From the NCBI GenBank assembly GCA_025352865.1, contig JANXSB010000496.1, positions 1-18,499 of the forward strand: DNA of 18,499 nucleotides. The letters are read 5' to 3'. Of the stretch, positions 1-7,252 are shown piece by piece. The position numbers were made by a program, and so were the translations under genes. The notes under the pieces were generated by a model that was not told where the DNA came from, did not search any database, and was given only the letters and a program-made list of their open reading frames with translations. Numbering within the stretch: position 1 is the stretch's first letter; every line of letters starts with the position of its first letter. Source of the stretch: Chthoniobacter sp. GTDB lineage: Bacteria > Verrucomicrobiota > Verrucomicrobiia > Chthoniobacterales > Chthoniobacteraceae.

Positions 1-2609
1 AAAAACCGCGCGGCGCGGCGAAGCAGCCCGGCGGCGCGCAGCGCACCTTTGACGGACGCTTTCTCGACGAACTCGAAGAGCACCGCGAACACCTCGCGCA
101 ATCCTTCAAGCGCCAGCACCGCGACCTCGACGGCGACGCGCTCACCGAACTCGTCCAGCGCGTCCTCGACCGCCTCGTCTTCCTCCGCTTCCTCGAGGAC
201 AAGCTCATCGAAACCCGCGACTGCCTCGCCGATTTTGGCCGCACAGGCCGCGCGTGGGACGACTTCACCGCCGCCTCGCGCCGGCTCGATGGCATCTACA
301 ACGGCGTCGTTTTCAAAAAGCATCCGCGCCTCGACGCGCCCGGATTTCTGCCCGACGACCGCGCCTTCGCCGAAGTCTGCCGGCGACTCTCGCACCTTCA
401 TTCGCCGTATCTTTTCAGCATCATTCCCATCCACGTCCTCGGCAGTATCTACGAGCGCTTCCTCGGAAAAATCATCGTCACCACCGGGCAGCGCGCGCGT
501 GTCGAGGAGAAGCCGGAAGTGCGCAAAGCGGGCGGCGTTTATTACACGCCGGAGTACATCGTCCGCTACATCGTCGCGCAGACCGTGGGGAAAATGATCG
601 CCGGAAAATCGCCCGCGCAGCTCGCGACGATGCGCTTTGCGGACATCGCCTGCGGCTCCGGCAGCTTCCTACTCGGCATCTTCGACTGCCTGCTGCGCCA
701 CCACACCGCGTGGTTCAATGAACCCGCCAACGCCCGCCGCGCCAAAGCCAGCGGCTGCCTCGCCACTGAGAGCGGCGCGTGGCGGCTCAGCCTCCAGCAG
801 CGCCGCGCCATCCTCGTGAACAACGTCTTCGGCGTGGACCTCGACCCGCAGGCCGTGGAGGTCGCGCAGCTCTCGCTTTACCTCAAGCTGCTCGAAGACG
901 AAACCACCGCCAGCGCGCGCGGCTACCAGCTCGAATTCCACGAGACGCTCCTGCCCTCGCTCGCGAAAAACATCGTTCCCGGAAACTCGCTCATCGGCAC
1001 CGACATCCTGCTCCAAGGCGACTTCGGCTTCACCCCGCGCGAGGAGCGCAAACTCGGCGCGCTGGATTTCGAGCACGCCTTTCCCGAGGTCTTCCGTGCG
1101 CAAGAGGAGAGCAGCCGGGTGCGCGAAGACGGCTTCCATGTGGACGTGGATTTTCCATCCCAGCGCGAGTCCGTGCGCTACGGCGAAGCGGAGGAAAAGC
1201 CGGCGAAAAAAGCGGCACTGGTGCGCGGCGGGTTCGATGCGATCGTGGGCAATCCGCCCTACGTGCGCATTCAGGTCATGCAGGAAAGTTCGCCGCTGTC
1301 GCTCGCCTATTTGAAAAGCCATTACGTCTCGGCGACGCGGGGCAACTGCGACATCTACGTGGCATTTGTCGAACGGGCCTTGAGCCTGCTTCGGGCGGGC
1401 GGAAGTCTCGGCTACATCCTGCCGCACAAATTTTTCAACGCCCAATACGGCGAGCCTTTGCGCGGGCATCTCAGCGCCGGGCAGCACCTGCGCCACATCG
1501 TGCATTTCGGCGAGCATCAGGTGTTCGATGGAGCGACGACTTACACCTGTCTTCTCTTCCTGGAAAACGCCCGGATGCCCGCCTGCGACTTCGTCCGCGT
1601 GACCGATCTCGCGGAATGGCAGGAGACCGGCGCAGGTGCGCGCGGGAGCATTTCCGCGGAACTGATTGCGGCGGACGCATGGAATTTTTCCGTCGGCAAA
1701 AACTCGGCGCTGATCGCGCGGCTCGCGCGGCGGGAGCCGAAGCTGGCCGAGGTCGCGGATATTTTTGTCGGCCTGCAGACGAGCGCCGATGACGTTTACG
1801 TTTTGAAAACTGTCAGCGAATCGGCCCGCACCGTTCGCCTGCAATCCGCCGCTCTCGATTCCGCCGTCACGCTCGAATCCGCGCTGCTTTACCCACTCGT
1901 CAGCGGCACGGATGTGAAGGCTTACGCGCCGCTTGGCAATCGCCAGCGCATCCTTTTTCCCTACGTCATCAACGATGAGCGGGCCGCGCTGCTCGATTGG
2001 AAAATTCTGGGAGCCCGCTATCCGCACGTCGCCGACTACCTGTCCGCCAACAAGCCCCGACTCGCCGCGCGTGAGGGCGGAAAATTCAAAGGCCCGGAGT
2101 GGTATCGTTTTGGGCGAAGCCAAAACCTCGGCATCCAGCAGCGGCGCAAGCTGTGCGTGCCGCGACTGGTGAGCCCATTGCACGCGACCCTCGACAACGA
2201 AGGCACCCATTTCCTCGACAACGTCGATGTCGGCGGCGTCACCATCAAGCCGTCCTTCGCTGAACGACTCTCGCTCGAAGCGCTGCTCGCCCTGCTGAAC
2301 TCCACGCTGCTCCGGTGGTACTTTCCATTCGTCAGCGCGCCGTTCCGCGGCGGATGGATGTCGGCCAACCGCCAGTTCCTCGGGCAACTGCCCATCGTCC
2401 TACCCGACCACGCGCTGCACGACCAACTCGTGGCCCTCGCCAAGCAAATGCTCGCTGCGAAGAAGGAGGAGACGGCTTCGCAGAGCGAGGCGGACCGGGA
2501 ATACTTCGCGCGCAAATGCGCCGACCTCGCCGCGAAAATCGACGCGCTCGTTTACCAGCTCTACGGACTTTCGCCCGCGGAGATCGCTCTCGTGGAGGGC
2601 CGGGCATGA
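1..2609 (+). CDS. Type IIG-like N6-adenine DNA methyltransferase / restriction enzyme (5' partial)
   Basis: The reading frame is open from the first full codon at base 3 to TGA at 2607-2609, giving 868 visible residues; the start and perhaps 150-200 residues lie upstream. It should methylate adenine N6 within a specific DNA site using S-adenosylmethionine. The visible order is a helical region (about 1-170), then AGGVYYTPEYIV, SAM-binding motif I DIACGSGSF (about 214-222), the acidic motif FGVDLDPQAVEVAQ, and catalytic motif IV NPPY (417-420). A long C-terminal part resembles a TaqI/Eco57I-type target recognition domain. Family knowledge: single-chain type IIG enzymes of about 1000 residues carry an N-terminal nuclease domain, and here that part is outside the window, so cleavage activity cannot be judged. 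No separate restriction or specificity gene follows. The 3' end overlaps a leader ORF (ATGA), suggesting coupling to the sigma gene. Confidence 0.9.
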   Translation, partial: KPRGAAKQPGGAQRTFDGRFLDELEEHREHLAQSFKRQHRDLDGDALTELVQRVLDRLVFLRFLEDKLIETRDCLADFGRTGRAWDDFTAASRRLDGIYNGVVFKKHPRLDAPGFLPDDRAFAEVCRRLSHLHSPYLFSIIPIHVLGSIYERFLGKIIVTTGQRARVEEKPEVRKAGGVYYTPEYIVRYIVAQTVGKMIAGKSPAQLATMRFADIACGSGSFLLGIFDCLLRHHTAWFNEPANARRAKASGCLATESGAWRLSLQQRRAILVNNVFGVDLDPQAVEVAQLSLYLKLLEDETTASARGYQLEFHETLLPSLAKNIVPGNSLIGTDILLQGDFGFTPREERKLGALDFEHAFPEVFRAQEESSRVREDGFHVDVDFPSQRESVRYGEAEEKPAKKAALVRGGFDAIVGNPPYVRIQVMQESSPLSLAYLKSHYVSATRGNCDIYVAFVERALSLLRAGGSLGYILPHKFFNAQYGEPLRGHLSAGQHLRHIVHFGEHQVFDGATTYTCLLFLENARMPACDFVRVTDLAEWQETGAGARGSISAELIAADAWNFSVGKNSALIARLARREPKLAEVADIFVGLQTSADDVYVLKTVSESARTVRLQSAALDSAVTLESALLYPLVSGTDVKAYAPLGNRQRILFPYVINDERAALLDWKILGARYPHVADYLSANKPRLAAREGGKFKGPEWYRFGRSQNLGIQQRRKLCVPRLVSPLHATLDNEGTHFLDNVDVGGVTIKPSFAERLSLEALLALLNSTLLRWYFPFVSAPFRGGWMSANRQFLGQLPIVLPDHALHDQLVALAKQMLAAKKEETASQSEADREYFARKCADLAAKIDALVYQLYGLSPAEIALVEGRA
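2594..2599 (+). promoter_or_regulatory. Shine-Dalgarno site GGAGGG at the end of the methyltransferase gene
   Basis: GGAGGG sits six bases before the ATG at 2606. It is one of very few canonical ribosome-binding sites in the window. It lies inside the methyltransferase gene and points to the 8-codon leader ORF, not directly to the sigma factor's GTG 30 bases downstream. Confidence 0.5.
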
Positions 2610-2632
2610 ACCCGAATCCGCCGGCCTCGTGA
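2606..2632 (+). CDS. 8-codon leader ORF (MNPNPPAS) linking methyltransferase and sigma factor
   Basis: The ATG at 2606 overlaps the methyltransferase TGA (ATGA), and the leader's own TGA at 2630-2632 overlaps the GTG of the sigma gene (GTGA). It has a good ribosome-binding site, while the sigma GTG has none. It may act as a coupling leader that delivers ribosomes to the sigma start. Alternatively it is the true N-terminus of the sigma factor, separated by a one-base frameshift or sequencing error. I cannot decide between these from sequence alone. Confidence 0.35.
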   Translation: MNPNPPAS

Positions 2633-3354
2633 GCGCGGGTGCCGAGAGTTCCGGCGGGCGCAGCTTCAGCGCGACGCGCTGGAGCATGGTGCTCGCGGCT
2701 GCGGGCGATGCGGATGCCGCGCTGGCGGCGCTGTGCCGGGCGTATTGGTTTCCGCTGTATGCGTTCGTGCGGCGGCAGGGCGTCTCGCCGCACGATGCGG
2801 AAGATCTGACGCAGGGCTTCTTCGCGCATCTGCTCGGCAAGGGCGCGTTGGCGCAGGTGGATCGGCGGCTCGGGCGGTTCCGCACGTTTCTGCTCGCGTC
2901 GTTGAAACATTTTCTCGCGGACGAACGCGACCGCGCGCAAGCGCTGAAGCGCGGCGGCGGGCAGCCGGCGTTTTCGCTCGATGCCTGCGAGGCGGAGGAG
3001 CGCTACGCGCTGGAGCCGCGCGATGAGCTTTCACCCGACCGCCTTTTCGACCGGCGGTGGGCTCTGACGGTTATCGAGCAGGCTCTGGCGCGGCTCGGCG
3101 CGGAGTACGCCACGAGCGGAAAAGGTGCGATCTTCGACGCGCTCAAGGCGCAGCTCACTGCACCTGGCAGCGGGCCTTCGTATGCGGAGATTGGCGCGGC
3201 GTTTGGCATGAATGCAGGCGCGGTGAAGGTCGCCGTGCATCGGCTGCGCCAGCGCTATGGCGCTGCGCTGCGCGCGGAGATCGCGGAGACAGTCGGCACC
3301 GCCGGGGAGGTGGATGCGGAGCTGAGGCATCTGCTCGACGCGCTTGGGTCGTGA
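2629..3354 (+). CDS. ECF-type RNA polymerase sigma factor (TRWS family)
   Basis: This 241-residue protein should direct RNA polymerase to a special promoter set. Region 2 covers about 12-105: the RSFSATRWSMVL start, AYWFPLYAFVRRQG, then DAEDLTQGFFAHLL, which corresponds to the core-binding part. Region 4 is the C-terminal helix-turn-helix at about 184-215 (YAEIGAAFGMNAGAVKVAVHRL). The linker between them (about 105-184) is long for an ECF factor. This TRWS-type class is common in Verrucomicrobia, Planctomycetes and Acidobacteria and often sits beside Ser/Thr kinase genes, as here. Family knowledge: kinase-linked ECF factors such as Vibrio EcfP are activated by phosphorylation, so control by the downstream kinase is a reasonable inference. 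No anti-sigma gene is visible. The GTG start was chosen because it overlaps the leader stop; the frame stays open further upstream. Confidence 0.88.
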   Translation: MSAGAESSGGRSFSATRWSMVLAAAGDADAALAALCRAYWFPLYAFVRRQGVSPHDAEDLTQGFFAHLLGKGALAQVDRRLGRFRTFLLASLKHFLADERDRAQALKRGGGQPAFSLDACEAEERYALEPRDELSPDRLFDRRWALTVIEQALARLGAEYATSGKGAIFDALKAQLTAPGSGPSYAEIGAAFGMNAGAVKVAVHRLRQRYGAALRAEIAETVGTAGEVDAELRHLLDALGS

Positions 3355-3364
3355 AAACTTTTCC

Positions 3365-3393
3365 GGTAACTTTCGCGCAGCGTTTCCTTTTGC
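3365..3393 (+). promoter_or_regulatory. Candidate ECF-type promoter upstream of the kinase gene
   Basis: The 66-bp gap between sigma and kinase genes contains GGTAACTTT (3365-3373), resembling the AAC core of ECF -35 elements, followed by CGTTTCC (3381-3387) and CTTTTGC. The spacing to a -10 is not typical if CGTTTCC is used, so the exact -10 is unclear. It is proposed only as a possible target of the neighbouring sigma factor. Confidence 0.25.
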
Positions 3394-3420
3394 ACGGGTG
3401 AACACAAATCCACACCCGCT

Positions 3421-6390
3421 ATGAACACTCCTCAAAACTGTCTCGAATGCGGCGCGGAGATTCCCTCCGACGCCAAGGGGCTTTGCCCCAAATGCCTGCT
3501 GAAACTCGGCCTCGCCAGCCAGTTCGGCGAAGCCTCCGTCGCCGATGCCGGCGTGCGGAAAATCGTGCCGCCGCCGATGTTTCCGTTCGACTTCGGCGAG
3601 TACCGCGTGCTGCGCCTGCTCGGGCGCGGCGGGATGGGCGCGGTGTACGAGGCGGAGCAGCTCGCGACCGGTCGGCGCGTCGCGCTGAAGGTGCTTGGGC
3701 ACACGATTGATTCGCCGGAAATGCGGAAGCGCTTTCTGCGCGAAGGGCGGCTCGCAGCGTCGGTGAATCATCCGAACAGCGTCTATATTTTCGGCACCGA
3801 GGAGATCGAAGGTGCGCCCGTCATCGCCATGGAACTCGTCGCGGGCGGCACGCTGCGCGATCAGGTGAAGGGCGGGCCGGTGGCGGTGCGCGAGGCGGTG
3901 GATGAGACGCTGCAAATCATCGCCGGGCTCGGTGCCGCCGCGAGTGCCGGCGTGCTGCATCGCGATGTGAAGCCGGCGAACTGTTTCATCTCACCCGACG
4001 GCACGGTGAAGGTCGGCGACTTCGGCCTTTCGGTCTCCACGCTCGCGCGCAGCGACACGCAGCTCACCGCCAGCGGCATGATGCTCGGCACGCCGTCCTT
4101 CGCGCCGCCTGAGCAACTGCGCGGCGATGAACTCGATGTGCGCGCGGACATCTATTCCGTCGGCGCGACGCTCTACGCGCTGCTCACGGGCCACGCTCCG
4201 TTCGAGGGCGACAACGCGGTGAACGTGGTCGCCGCCGTGCTCGACAAAGCGCCGAAGCCGGTCGCGGAATTTCGCCAGGACGTGCCCGCCGGGCTCGTGC
4301 AGGTCGTCGGGAAATGCCTCGCGAAAAAGCGCGACGAGCGTTTTGCGAATTACGCGGAACTGCGCGACGCGCTCACGCCATTCAGCTCGCAGGCGCGCGA
4401 GCCCGCGCCCGTCGGGTTGCGCATCGTCGCGGGGATGATCGATGGCCTGCTCGCCACCATCATCGGCGCGTTTGTCTGGACCACGGGCGAAACCGTGGAG
4501 CACCGGTTTCTTGCAGCCCGCACTGGGATGGCGACGCTGGAATTTTTCGGCGTGATGCTCGCGGGCATCGTGTATTTCGCGATCCCGGAAGGACTGTGGG
4601 GCGCGTCGCTCGGCAAAATGCTGTGCGGCCTGCGTGTCGTCGGCACGGGGCGCGGTGCGCCGGGCATCCCGCCTGCGGCGGTGCGTGCGCTGATTTTCAT
4701 GCTGGTGATGAACGCGGCGGTGTTCATCCAGCTTCTCATCAGCTCCGCGGAGGAGGTGCGGCAGGCCATCGCGCACGACGGGTGGACGTTTGCCGATGCG
4801 GTCGGGCCGGCGTTCATGTTTCTGCTTTTCGTCACGATGCGGCGGCGCAACGGCTTCGCGGCGATCCACGACATGCTCACCGGCACGCATGTGGTCGTGC
4901 GGCCAAAGGCGAGCGAGCGTCCGCGGCTCGAAGCCGTCTCCACGCTGGTGCCTGGGGCGGACGAAAATGGGGAGCGCATCGGCCCGTTCCGCATCGTCGC
5001 GCCAATCGCGGGTGCGTGGTTCGCGGGTTACGACGACGTGCTGCGCCGGAGCGTGTGGCTGCGGAAACGCGACGCGGGCACGCCGTCGCTGCCGCCGGTG
5101 CGCCGCGATCTCGGCCGCGCTGGCCGACTGCGCTGGATCGCGGGAGCGCGTGGTGAAAGCGAGAGCTGGGACGCGTTCGATGCGCCGGCGGGGAAGCCGC
5201 TCGCCGAACTTTCCGCGCAGCCGTGGGCCGCGGTGCGCTGCTGGCTGCTCGATCTCGCGGAAGAACTCGATGCGGCGGCGAAGGACGGCACGCTGCCCAC
5301 GGAGATCAGCCTCGATCACGTTTTCATCACCGCCGAAGGCCGCGCGCTGCTGCTCGACGGGCCGTGGCCGTGCGTCGCACCGTCGCCACGCTTCGCCTGC
5401 ACCGATGTCGCGGGCGCGCAGCGTTTCCTTTCTGCCGTCGCCGATGCCACGCTCGACCGCACCCGCCTGCCGCTGCAGGCGCGCGACTTTTTGCAAAAGC
5501 TCGCCGCCGCCACCTTCGACCGCGCGAGCTTTCTCGCGGGCAATCTCCGCTCGCTGCTCGCAAAGCCCGCGGCGATCTCGCGCCGCCGCCGCTTCGCCTC
5601 GCTCGCGCTCGCGCCGGCGCTGGCGCTGCTCATCGCCATCCCGATCAGCGTGTTCCTGTTTTTGCAGATGCAGCGCGAGAACGCGAAATGGCTGGATCGC
5701 CCGGAGCTGCGGAAGCTGGCGCTCGCCGTGGACGACTACAACAATCTGCAAGGAGGGATGACCATCACCTTTCCCGGCGGGATGAAAACGGCGATGGAGT
5801 GGAAGGCCGTGCAGGACGCGAAATACATCTCGGGCCACTTCGGCGAGTTCGTGAGGAGCGCGGAGTTCGACAGCGATCCGGTGTTTGGAAAATGGACCAA
5901 AGAGCAGCGCGACGAGGTCCGCGAAATCGTGAAAGCGCATCCCGCGGTGACGCCCGAGGAACTCAAGACCATCGACGCCGCCATCGAACCGACGCTCAGC
6001 GGCCACATCACCGGCGCGCCGATGGTTCCTTACATGATCGTGCCTGGAATGCTCATCTTCATGCTCGTGCTCGTCTGCGGATCGCAGTTTGTGTCGCTGC
6101 TGATTTTCTGCGCGACGCTGGGGCAGCGGCTGTTCGGTTTCGCCGTGGTGAACAAATGCGGCGAACCGGCCAGCCGCGGGCGGATGCTGTGGCGGTGGCT
6201 CATCGTGTGGGGGCCGATCATCGCCCTCGGGGTAGTCGTCATCCTCACTCCCGGGCGGGTCAGCACGACCATGAATGTAGTCTTGATCGGGACTGTTGCC
6301 CTTTGGTTCCTGAGCGTCGTTGCCGCGATGGTGCGACCCGAAAACGGTGTCCACGACGACCTCGCCCGCACCTGCCTCGTCCCGCGATGA
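3421..6390 (+). CDS. Membrane Ser/Thr protein kinase with zinc ribbon, pseudokinase lobe and two RDD domains
   Basis: The 989-residue protein starts with a zinc ribbon (C7, C10, C22, C25). The kinase domain covers about 61-320 and has the glycine loop GRGGMG (68-73), ATP lysine K90, alpha-C glutamate E108, catalytic HRD (180-182, D182), N187, DFG (200-202) and PPE (229-231), so it should be active. A first RDD membrane domain follows (about 330-500; R334, D341, ending IHDMLTGT). Residues about 515-710 look like a second, degenerate kinase: IGPF opens its N-lobe, LDHVFITAEG and LLLDG replace the HRD and DFG loops, and the catalytic residues are lost. A membrane helix (about 725-748), a hydrophilic segment and a second RDD-like domain (about 870-989, ending VHDDLART) complete it. 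It lies after the sigma gene and overlaps the glycosylase gene. It is probably an envelope sensor controlling the sigma factor; its ligand is unknown. Confidence 0.9.
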   Translation: MNTPQNCLECGAEIPSDAKGLCPKCLLKLGLASQFGEASVADAGVRKIVPPPMFPFDFGEYRVLRLLGRGGMGAVYEAEQLATGRRVALKVLGHTIDSPEMRKRFLREGRLAASVNHPNSVYIFGTEEIEGAPVIAMELVAGGTLRDQVKGGPVAVREAVDETLQIIAGLGAAASAGVLHRDVKPANCFISPDGTVKVGDFGLSVSTLARSDTQLTASGMMLGTPSFAPPEQLRGDELDVRADIYSVGATLYALLTGHAPFEGDNAVNVVAAVLDKAPKPVAEFRQDVPAGLVQVVGKCLAKKRDERFANYAELRDALTPFSSQAREPAPVGLRIVAGMIDGLLATIIGAFVWTTGETVEHRFLAARTGMATLEFFGVMLAGIVYFAIPEGLWGASLGKMLCGLRVVGTGRGAPGIPPAAVRALIFMLVMNAAVFIQLLISSAEEVRQAIAHDGWTFADAVGPAFMFLLFVTMRRRNGFAAIHDMLTGTHVVVRPKASERPRLEAVSTLVPGADENGERIGPFRIVAPIAGAWFAGYDDVLRRSVWLRKRDAGTPSLPPVRRDLGRAGRLRWIAGARGESESWDAFDAPAGKPLAELSAQPWAAVRCWLLDLAEELDAAAKDGTLPTEISLDHVFITAEGRALLLDGPWPCVAPSPRFACTDVAGAQRFLSAVADATLDRTRLPLQARDFLQKLAAATFDRASFLAGNLRSLLAKPAAISRRRRFASLALAPALALLIAIPISVFLFLQMQRENAKWLDRPELRKLALAVDDYNNLQGGMTITFPGGMKTAMEWKAVQDAKYISGHFGEFVRSAEFDSDPVFGKWTKEQRDEVREIVKAHPAVTPEELKTIDAAIEPTLSGHITGAPMVPYMIVPGMLIFMLVLVCGSQFVSLLIFCATLGQRLFGFAVVNKCGEPASRGRMLWRWLIVWGPIIALGVVVILTPGRVSTTMNVVLIGTVALWFLSVVAAMVRPENGVHDDLARTCLVPR

Positions 6391-6974
6391 TCGAACGCAC
6401 TTTTTTCCAACGCGACCCGCTGACCTGCGCGCGCGAGCTGATCGGCTGCGAGCTGGTGTGGAAAGGGTGCGCGGGGATCGTGGTCGAGACGGAGGCGTAT
6501 GCGGCGGTCAACGATGCAGCGTGCCATACGTTTGCGCGGCCGAGTGCGCGGGCTTTTGTGGAAAGGCACCGCGCGGGCGCGGCGTATGTCTATTTCAACT
6601 ACGGGATGTACTGGCTGCTCAATGTGCTGGTGAAAGGCGGGAGCGAAGACGGCTTCGTGCTCTTCCGCGCAATCGAGCCCGTGCGTGGTGTGGCGGCGAT
6701 GACGCGGCGGCGGCTGGCGCATCGGAAGACGAAGCTCGCGCATCCGCGCATGCTGTGCTCGGGGCCGGGGAAGTTGGCAATCGCGCTCGGTGTGGATGGA
6801 AGCGATCACGGGCGCGATCTTTGCGCGGCGAAAATGATCGGCTTTCGCGCGCCAGCACAGCCGGTCGCGGTGGTGGAGGATGTGCGCATCGGCATTTCCA
6901 AGGCGGCGCATCTGCCGTGGCGCTTTCTGCTGCGGGATAGCGCGTATGTCAGCGTGCCGGCGGGGCGTGCCTGA
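6387..6974 (+). CDS. mpg: 3-methyladenine DNA glycosylase (AAG/MPG family)
   Basis: This 195-residue protein is the usual length for bacterial members of the AAG family. It excises alkylated or deaminated purines such as 3-methyladenine and hypoxanthine, starting base excision repair. Family marks are VETEAY with catalytic glutamate E34, DAACHTF (43-49), AYVYFNYGMYWLLNV (66-80), LCSGPGKL (123-130) and RIGISKA (167-173) followed by PWRFLL. The ATG overlaps the kinase stop (ATGA) and has no ribosome-binding site of its own, so it is probably translated by coupling. The placement next to a kinase may simply be operon drift; no specific functional link is visible beyond the DNA methyltransferase upstream. 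A strong terminator follows within a few bases. Confidence 0.94.
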   Translation: MIERTFFQRDPLTCARELIGCELVWKGCAGIVVETEAYAAVNDAACHTFARPSARAFVERHRAGAAYVYFNYGMYWLLNVLVKGGSEDGFVLFRAIEPVRGVAAMTRRRLAHRKTKLAHPRMLCSGPGKLAIALGVDGSDHGRDLCAAKMIGFRAPAQPVAVVEDVRIGISKAAHLPWRFLLRDSAYVSVPAGRA

Positions 6975-6977
6975 AAA

Positions 6978-7016
6978 TACAAAAGCCAGACCGGCGTGAA
7001 CCGGTCTGGCTTTGTA
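6978..7016. terminator. Bidirectional intrinsic terminator
   Basis: Perfect 13-base inverted repeat AAAGCCAGACCGG / CCGGTCTGGCTTT (6982-6994 and 7001-7013) around a 6-base loop, extended by TAC/GTA with one bulged A. A-rich and T-rich flanks on both sides suit it for both strands. It separates the glycosylase gene from the convergent small lipoprotein gene. Confidence 0.85.
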
Positions 7017-7045
7017 AATTGGGAATCCTCCTCGAAGAGGTGGGA

Positions 7046-7156
7046 TTACTTCGACAGGCCGTGCGAAGCGGGCGCCGGTGCGGGCGCGGGCTTGCTGGCG
7101 CAGGCGCCGATGCCGAACGCGACGGCGGCGAGTGCGATGATTGCGAGATATTTCAT
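7046..7156 (-). CDS. Small lipoprotein, 36 residues
   Basis: The ORF encodes a signal sequence MKYLAIIALAAVAFGIGAC whose lipobox is IGAC with C19 as the lipidated cysteine, followed by an 18-residue mature tail rich in Pro and Ala and ending SHGLSK. Translation should give a tiny membrane-anchored lipoprotein. I chose the internal ATG because it is preceded by AAGGAGGGG twelve bases upstream and makes a classical signal peptide; the longer frame upstream adds a charged, non-signal extension. A -35/-10 pair lies about 50 bases upstream and a strong terminator downstream, so it is probably its own transcription unit. Similar mini-lipoproteins occur in Verrucomicrobia (from memory). The function is unknown; entericidin-like or envelope-stress roles would be guesses. 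Confidence 0.75.
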   Translation of the reverse strand: MKYLAIIALAAVAFGIGACASKPAPAPAPASHGLSK

Positions 7157-7168
7157 AGTGTGTGGTTT

Positions 7169-7175
7169 CCCCTCC
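7169..7175 (-). promoter_or_regulatory. Ribosome-binding site GGAGGGG of the small lipoprotein
   Basis: On the minus strand GGAGGGG lies about twelve bases before the ATG at 7156. It decides the start of the 36-residue lipoprotein against the longer upstream frame. Confidence 0.6.
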
Positions 7176-7203
7176 TTTCTTTGCCAGTGGGCATGAGGCG
7201 CGG

Positions 7204-7231
7204 ATGATCGTGCATCGCGCGGGCATGACAA
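7204..7231 (-). promoter_or_regulatory. Probable promoter of the small lipoprotein gene
   Basis: Read on the minus strand: TTGTCA (7231-7226), a 16-base spacer and GATCAT (7209-7204), a five-of-six and four-of-six match to the housekeeping consensus. It would give a leader of roughly 40 bases containing the ribosome-binding site. Confidence 0.45.
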
Positions 7232-7252
7232 CGATTATTTTTTCCGCCGCGC

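Noticed and set aside
49..597. Ser/Arg-rich 182-codon frame at the left edge
   Set aside because: Frame 3 continues unbroken from base 3 into the methyltransferase motifs, so this is an off-frame shadow.
1..2609. BREX or Pgl defence system (PglX methyltransferase with a PglW-type kinase)
   Set aside because: A methyltransferase near a kinase recalls Pgl, but no PglZ, BrxC/PglY or Lon-like gene is visible, and the kinase has an RDD/zinc-ribbon layout typical of sigma-linked receptors.
3991..6354. A 787-codon open frame on the minus strand opposite the kinase gene
   Set aside because: It is an antisense shadow of GC-rich codon use: the product is rich in Arg, His and Asp with no domain, while the plus strand carries clear kinase motifs.
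7157..7231. Extended 61-residue form of the small lipoprotein
   Set aside because: The internal ATG at 7156 has a strong ribosome-binding site and begins a classical lipoprotein signal; the upstream extension is charged and covers the promoter-like region.
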